Of a stretch of DNA of 26,684 nt, positions 21,004-26,684 are shown piece after piece (the stretch's first letter is position 1; each line of letters opens with the position of its first letter). Source of the stretch: Apostichopus leukothele (taxonomy: Eukaryota; Echinodermata; Holothuroidea; Aspidochirotida; Stichopodidae); the NCBI GenBank assembly GCA_010014835.2, contig JAAAKB020000011.1, positions 695,102 through 721,785 of the forward strand, read 5' to 3'. The translations under genes and the position numbers were made by a program. Under the pieces are notes generated by a model. It ran no database searches and had not been told where the DNA came from. It saw only the letters and a program-made list of their open reading frames with translations.

Positions 21004-21025
21004 GGGGGTGGGGGGGGGGTGTGGG
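21004..21025 (+). repeat. G-rich tract
   Basis: A 5-G run, T, a 10-G run, TGT and GGG. The long run can supply two tracts, so a four-tract quadruplex is possible. Confidence 0.7.
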
Positions 21026-21273
21026 AACCTAATACTGTGAATGCTCTTTCAACTGTCTATGGGCTGAAAGTCTCTGAATGGAATACTAAAAATCAGCTGA
21101 CTTCTGGAAGTGGGCCAATCCGCCATTTTTATTTTATCAGCTCTCAAAGCAGTAAAGGTCAATGATGGTTGTACACTGTAAAATCTAGAGCACGTTTCTA
21201 GAGTTTTTTTGTACATGTACCGGCAAAACATCTGTTGCACTTGGGTAAAGACCTTGACCCATAAAGTGTAGGC

Positions 21274-21300
21274 CTATACATATATATATATGATATATAT
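21274..21300. repeat. (TA)n simple sequence
   Basis: TATACATATATATATATGATATATATT, a short alternating TA run with two interruptions. Confidence 0.75.
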
Positions 21301-21535
21301 TGGCATGAGTGCTTCAAATTGCCTGATGTAGCAAATTCATCATTGTGAAGTTTGGTATAATACCAACCAAAGTAAAGCATACTGTTAATACCAATGGTGA
21401 TACGTCAAATATTAACACTTCGACTTAAAAATAAAAGGAAAAAAGATTTTTTGTTTACAATTTATATTTATAACAAAAATTGACCAGTATAAGCTCAAGA
21501 ACTAAAGTTTGATATAATTCTGATATTCTCAAAAA

Positions 21536-21591
21536 ATCGTTTTTGAAGCAAAACATCGTTTTTGAAGCAAAACATCGTTTTTGAAGCAAAC
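21536..21591. repeat. 19-bp tandem repeat, three copies
   Basis: The unit ATCGTTTTTGAAGCAAAAC occurs at 21536-21554 and 21555-21573. A third copy, one A shorter, lies at 21574-21591. The near-identity implies a recent expansion. It causes a repetitive stretch in a chance minus-strand open frame (21495-21722). Confidence 0.9.
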
Positions 21592-21907
21592 ATCAACTTT
21601 GTTCTATAGAGAAAAAACCTGAAGTATAGGCAGTACTGCACTTTCATACATACGTTGTATGACGACGTACGGTGTGGCATGTAAGAATCTGCGCTGAAGG
21701 TTTTATCATAAGGATTTATCACCGTTAGAAGGTAACAGATACCCCGAGTGTAAAATAGTACCAGATCGTAAAGACCTCAGTTTGTAGTTTGCCACAAGGG
21801 CCAAGAGAGAAACATTTGTTATGGCAAAAGGCTTGAGAGAACCAAACCTAACTAAATGCTTGAGCTTTATGTAAGGGATTAACCAGTAAGGTATTCAAGG
21901 ATTTAAG

Positions 21908-21935
21908 CCTCCCCCCCCCCACCACCACCCCCTCC
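21908..21935. repeat. C-rich tract
   Basis: A run of 10 Cs followed by ACCACCACCCCCTCC. The minus strand is G-rich and quadruplex-prone. Confidence 0.75.
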
Positions 21936-23250
21936 ATATTGCAGATTCACAGGAAGGATTGAGATCTCTTTAGCTGTCCGAATGTGGCCCCTGGGCCACC
22001 TGTTCAGTCAGTTTAACCTGAAAGCTTCAGTAACACCTCAAGTAAACAATTACTTTCGGAAGGGTACGTGTCGTATGTATCTCTCTGAAGAGGTTGCACC
22101 CGCCATTAGCCACCCATCGAGAACCCCAGATATAGTTCAGTTTAAAAACTTAGATAAATGTCGTTGTGCCAAGCAAGAAATTATTCGGTGAAATTTTTGG
22201 TAGCCAAGCTCAATTGTGAGAGTCTGCGCTCATCAAGACATCAAATTAAGGAAGGGACACATACGGTAGCCCGGCCGGCCCTGGATATCCGTCTTGTCAC
22301 AGCTCTTGCCCAAGGCCAGGATTTAAGACTTTAACAAGCAGTGATTGTGGAATGCTACATAAAGACTTGTATAACTTCTTGTCTTTATAGTCTTCTAAAA
22401 GGCATCCAGATTCTTCAAAGAGGTGCTAACCCTTTTGGGCAAAGAATTTCCTACCTTTTGATATAAAGGGGTTAAAAAAAAAAAGAAAGGGCTTTCAATT
22501 TTCCTGACTCCATTCTATGAGACTGAAGTCAGAAGATGTGTAGAGCCAGGGAAAGAGCTTGAGAATTTGAATGATGGCTTTGGTGCCCGTCCTTAATCTG
22601 TTTATCCTGGTCCGAACAAAGCCCAACAATGGGGCTCCCTGGGAGATTCAGGGGAGAGGATTGTCAAGACCCAGTAATCACTTTTGTTCAAAATTCTGCC
22701 AGTAAAAAAAACTAGATATATATGTATAAATATAAAGAAGAAAAACAAAATAGGAAGTAGAAGGGTGAAAAAAAGGGGGACCAAGACTCCTCTATTCAGC
22801 GTGCTACTCTTTCATCATCATCCTGAATCTATTAACGCAAATGGAAGTTTTCTAAGCCCTCCCTTCTTTCGGGAGTACTTAATTTGAATGAATTACCATA
22901 GTCTAATGATCACTTGTCAATGCAGTGTGTGCTATCTGGGGCGTTTCAATGGGAAGCTAGTTTGGAGAAACTGTACAAAAACCGATGATGGAAAAAGTCT
23001 CGAGCATAATATAATCTCGGAAGAAGATCGGCGTGAAATTATCATTCCAAATTGGGAAACTCTTTTTAGGTCATTATTACAAGAGCAAAGAGCAGGAGTT
23101 GGGTTAAGCAGTGTTGACTTAAGCCCCTCACTCCAGTTGCTGGGTAATTTGCTGTGAAATTTGGTAGGAGCCCGAGAGTAATTCTAAAACCAACATGTGA
23201 GCTTTTGCCAGAATATTTGTTATTCTGTAATTACTTTTTTCTTGAAATTT

Positions 23251-23265
23251 CTCTCTCTCTCTCTC
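23251..23265. repeat. (CT)n microsatellite
   Basis: About seven CT units preceded by a T-rich stretch. Confidence 0.8.
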
Positions 23266-24830
23266 CGTGGCAGATACTTGTTTAACTTTAGAAGAGACAG
23301 AAGGTTCATTAAATACTGCCCTCTCTTTACTCTCTTCTCTTGCATAGCTATCAGAATTGAAAATTAAAAAAAAATAATATGGGTTCATTAATTCTATTAA
23401 TATATATGAAAGCCAATAAATAGCAAGCATATTGCTGTGTTAAGCCAAATAAATACTGTTTCAACTTCTTTTGAAAAGTGCCGTCTGGTATTAAATCCAG
23501 GGTGGATAATTGGATTTCAGCAATGATCCATGGGGGTTTTTCAGGGGAATTTCCCCAATCTTCATTCTTGAGAAAGTGACAGTCGATATCGACATTGACA
23601 ATGAACTCTTCTTATCAAACTCCATGTCCGATCGTTTCAATTGGTATAAATGAGGAAACAGGTTTTTCGTTTAGATGTTGTGGTGGCAGCACGAAAAGGA
23701 AACAATTCTAGTCAGGAAAGATAAAATTAGAGAGATCGTTACATCAAGGTTTGTGTGGCAGGATTACCCAAGTCTTCTTCAAAGGTAGCAATAAAAGCTA
23801 TTAAACTTAGTAAAGGGCAAAATTGAACCGGCTCAAAATTTACTGGCTCCAATCATTCTCGTCTTCTCTCTATCCTGGCACTTTCCCTTCTATCAAATAA
23901 GTTGGTAACATTTTTGCACTGCCACAGGATACCACCGAATTGATCCCTCTCAAGCCCCCAATCCCACAGATACCACCCGATTCTTCCAACTAAATCCCAA
24001 GTTTCCAGGGCCAAAAAATGCTGCAAAAACAGACCTTTCACAGTACAAAATATTTCACAAATTAACCCCTGAGCCTGCAGTGCATGTGTACTTATTGAAG
24101 TTTGTTATTACAGAGTTTATACAGATTAAGTGAAGGTTTCCTTTTGAGATTGGATTAATAATCCAAAGTTCTGTTTACTCACAAATATTAACATTCCGAT
24201 GGATGGGATCATCCATGAGCGAGCGGCAGCGACTGTCTACATATCACAGCGTGATTTGTTTGCTTACATGTGATTATGAGTAAAGAGACTAGTTCGAAAG
24301 ATCAAAACTTCCACACTTGGGTTATTGAACATATTTAAACTTGAAGAGTAAACATTTACTGTTTTGATTATGGAAAAGTGTCATGATTGGGGGCTATATA
24401 TTCCCATAGTCATTTTCTGCTGGCTAGTTTGTGCTTTCTGACATTTCTAATCTATAAAACTCCTTATGTTTCATGTCAAGAGGTAGTACATTCCTTTTAT
24501 TACAGCTGACACATGTCTAGGTCCCTATTGAGACATCTGTAATTTAGTGAGGTGGCAGGCAATGAGTGAGTGCCCTAGGAAAAAATGTCCAGTTTACAAA
24601 AAACAATTTTTAGTCTCCTATTGGAAAGTGTATAGGGAAAGATCAGAATTTTCAGTTTGGTTTGGAAGAGGACCGGTCACATAATGTTGTCAATGAGGAC
24701 TGCAATCACACAGATTTGCCCAAATTAAGTTGTATTGTGTGTATAATCTATGTTAGTATATCCAATGAGCTGCCACAAGACGGTCAATGAGAAAAACAAG
24801 CACAGTGTTAAATTGTTTGTAATTACATAA

Positions 24831-24861
24831 CCCAACCCTCCACCCCCCCCTCCCACCTCCC
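24831..24861 (-). repeat. C-rich tract, quadruplex-prone on the minus strand
   Basis: C runs of 3, 3, 8, 3 and 3 are separated by short A/T loops. The complementary strand has a canonical four-or-more-tract quadruplex pattern and this strand an i-motif pattern. Confidence 0.75.
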
Positions 24862-26422
24862 TTATGGCTTTCACATTCCTGTCCCCCTTTTTCATTACTG
24901 AGATTTAACTACAAGATCTGAAAATAACACATGATGTATGCCGTATGGAATGATTGAAATTAAAGGGGATAGAGGGGTGTTGTAAAGGGAAGTTTATGGT
25001 ACAATACCAAGATGATATGGGGGTTGGGGGAGGAATCGCCACATTCTCCTTTGGAAATTATCTTTGAAGGTTTTGGCAATGAGCAGTCCTGTCAGGTAAT
25101 ACTTGCTAGATCACTGTACCCTGAGAGGTAGAGGGGGAGGGAGGGGGATTGGTCTCGTTCCATAACCCAATGCCAATAACATCACATAATAACCATGTGA
25201 TACTGTGAATTATTGTAATACTATCCTTTCTATGTATGGATTCCTTTCTGTACCCATATTTTTCTATGAACAACATAGCACAAAAATATAGCTAGATTGA
25301 TTAACAAACAATACAGAATATTATATAAATATGCTTATCATGTGTAAACAAAAATCCTCACTTTCAAAGATACCTATTAGAGTTGTTGTTCCTAGTAATA
25401 ACCTGTTTGATATTTGATCTAGTATTTTTAGCAACGTGTATTTGTCACAAGAGTACATTGTCATGAATGAGTGTCGTGTTTGCGTAAAATTGATTTTCCT
25501 CGACAGCCTACCCGATAAAATGTCCTTCATACTTTGCAATGGTTTGCCGTATCAAACGCAGATCAATAGCGTCGAGTAAATTTCAGAGAGGATTTCCACG
25601 GCGCGACGATAAGAACATAGCCGTGGTTAATACTGCACCTACAAATTGTCTCAATCATAAAGTATATGATTAAAGCATTATGGGATGGTTTTCAATCGTT
25701 ATGTATTTCACCGTGTACATGAGACATTTTCGCAAATTGGGGCGAAATGAATTTCGAGTATTCGTTTCAGCATTTGTCTGAGCAATTACAGTCTGAGCAT
25801 TGCTGATAAAAATGTGCATGTTTAAAGGAACAGTGTATATTGAAATGTGAAGAAGTGTCTAACGGTTGTTTATGATATGATCTGCATTTACAACGTATAT
25901 AATACTAATAATAAAAAATATATACTTGTAGTATTTTGCGCTGACATTTTGAAAAACACCGTAAATGTAAAGAAAATGGAAGATGACAAACAATTTTATT
26001 AATTATTAATTTAATTATTTTGTGCTTCTCTTTGATTGAATGAAGAAAAATCTTTTTTTGTTAAAAGTTTATCTAATTTGCAATCATATATTTTGGAAGA
26101 TTTTGCTTAACTATTGATATTAAATATCTGGCAAAAAAGTGATTTAATACATCGCAATATTTTGCTATTAAACAAGATGTGTTATCATAATCTTTGCTTA
26201 TGTGTGCCAGTCCACTATGGCCACAAAAAGGAAACCTTAAAAATTGCCCTAATTATTTTGAACAAAGTCACATGGGTTAATCCTTGTGGTCAATTTGAAG
26301 GATGAACATAAGGCATAAAAATGGATTTTTGACATTTCACAGAACATTACTTATCACTTCCATCAGTTATCATGTTTACATTTTATATTTTGAAAAAATA
26401 ACCATTAAACAAAGGAGGTTCC

Positions 26423-26442
26423 TCAATCAATCAATCAATCAA
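26423..26442. repeat. (TCAA)5 microsatellite
   Basis: Five perfect TCAA units. Confidence 0.85.
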
Positions 26443-26561
26443 ATTGTTGGAACTCTACAATGCTGTTAGGTCAGCTCTCAAGAAACCACACAAATTGTGT
26501 TTATTATGCTTTATGAATTTGACAAGGACAAATGGTGTTGATTTAATCCTAAATAATGAGC

Positions 26562-26591
26562 TCCCCCTCCACCCCCCCCCCCCCCCCCCCC
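26562..26591. repeat. Poly-C run
   Basis: CCCCCTCCA is followed by 20 consecutive Cs (26572-26591). It is translated as a Pro-rich stretch only in a chance open frame. Confidence 0.9.
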
Positions 26592-26684
26592 ACCGCCGTC
26601 ACCCAACTATCCAAACAAAAAAACAAATCTTCTTCTTTTTTTTTTTTTTATAGAATCATCTGAATTATTTAAAGAAGAGAGCGC

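Larger units (their letters stand above)
9350..26684 (+). other. Intron 2 of the RBMS-like gene, incomplete (over 17.3 kb)
   Basis: It begins at donor GTAAGT (9350). I looked for an acceptor followed by one base and TAY-GGN-AAR (YGK), the expected resumption of RRM1, and found none, so the intron probably continues past 26684. The open frames inside, up to 121 codons (11799-12164 minus), have no recognised motif and look like chance. The stretch carries C and G runs, G-quadruplex-prone tracts, microsatellites, two copies of a dispersed repeat unit (16883-17150) and small tandem repeats. Between about 10120 and 12330, 12720 and 15640, 19560 and 20990, 21940 and 23240, 23270 and 24820, and 25150 and 26420 I see nothing beyond AT-rich unique-looking DNA. 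A separate gene nested here cannot be excluded if its exons are short. Confidence 0.6.

Noticed and set aside
22888-23157. 89-codon open frame with fairly mixed composition
   Set aside because: It looks more protein-like than its neighbours but shows no recognisable motif and no clear acceptor and donor pair; not enough to call a gene.
24242-24250. TATCACAGC, matching the miR-2 family seed
   Set aside because: The rest of the mature sequence does not match and no upstream complementary arm is present.
26636-26684. Poly-T tract followed by ATAG at the right end, looking like an acceptor for the next RBMS exon
   Set aside because: Joining to the split CC codon gives Pro-Ile-Ile and then TGA, not Pro-Tyr-Gly-Lys, so it cannot continue RRM1.

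Overview
The window reads as intron-rich, AT-rich nuclear DNA of an invertebrate animal. Coding islands are short and bounded by GT-AG splice signals, one intron is about 7 kb and the next exceeds 17 kb, and there are tRNA-derived SINE-like pieces, many microsatellites, and poly-C, poly-G and poly-T runs. Base composition and SINE style would fit a marine deuterostome such as an echinoderm. That is only a guess; nothing here fixes the species.

The one gene I can support is the 5' end of a plus-strand member of the RBMS/MSSP (vertebrate RBMS1/2/3, fly alan shepard) family of single-strand RNA/DNA-binding proteins. The first coding exon (1984-2052) carries an ATG with an in-frame stop upstream and ends in phase 0. 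After an intron of 7,070 bases, the second coding exon (9123-9349) encodes a Ser/Pro/Gly-rich linker and the start of RRM1, including the RNP2 hexamer LYIRGL, and ends two bases into a codon. The rest of RRM1 and everything downstream is outside the window; no matching third coding exon was found up to 26684. A good in-frame splice acceptor 105 bases upstream of the second exon could give a longer isoform.

Layout: 1-76 is a degenerate minus-strand tRNA-like sequence. 77-1983 is upstream flank and 5' leader, with an inverted pair of CCAAT boxes near 950-984. 1984-2052 is exon A. 2053-9122 is the first intron, which holds a roughly 235-bp insertion-like block between 13-bp direct repeats, a 28-bp near-perfect palindrome and a complete-looking minus-strand SINE. 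9123-9349 is exon B. 9350-26684 is the incomplete second intron, with X-box-like sites, G-quadruplex-prone and homopurine tracts, several small tandem repeats and two diverged copies of a dispersed repeat unit.

The other long open frames (up to 121 codons) look like chance. They are low-complexity or AT-rich, have no recognisable motif, and show no consistent splice partners. I saw no transposase, reverse transcriptase, capsid gene, CRISPR array, rRNA or intact tRNA. I found no convincing undescribed system; the points most worth a check are the alternative acceptor, the repeat-flanked insertion and the SINE.
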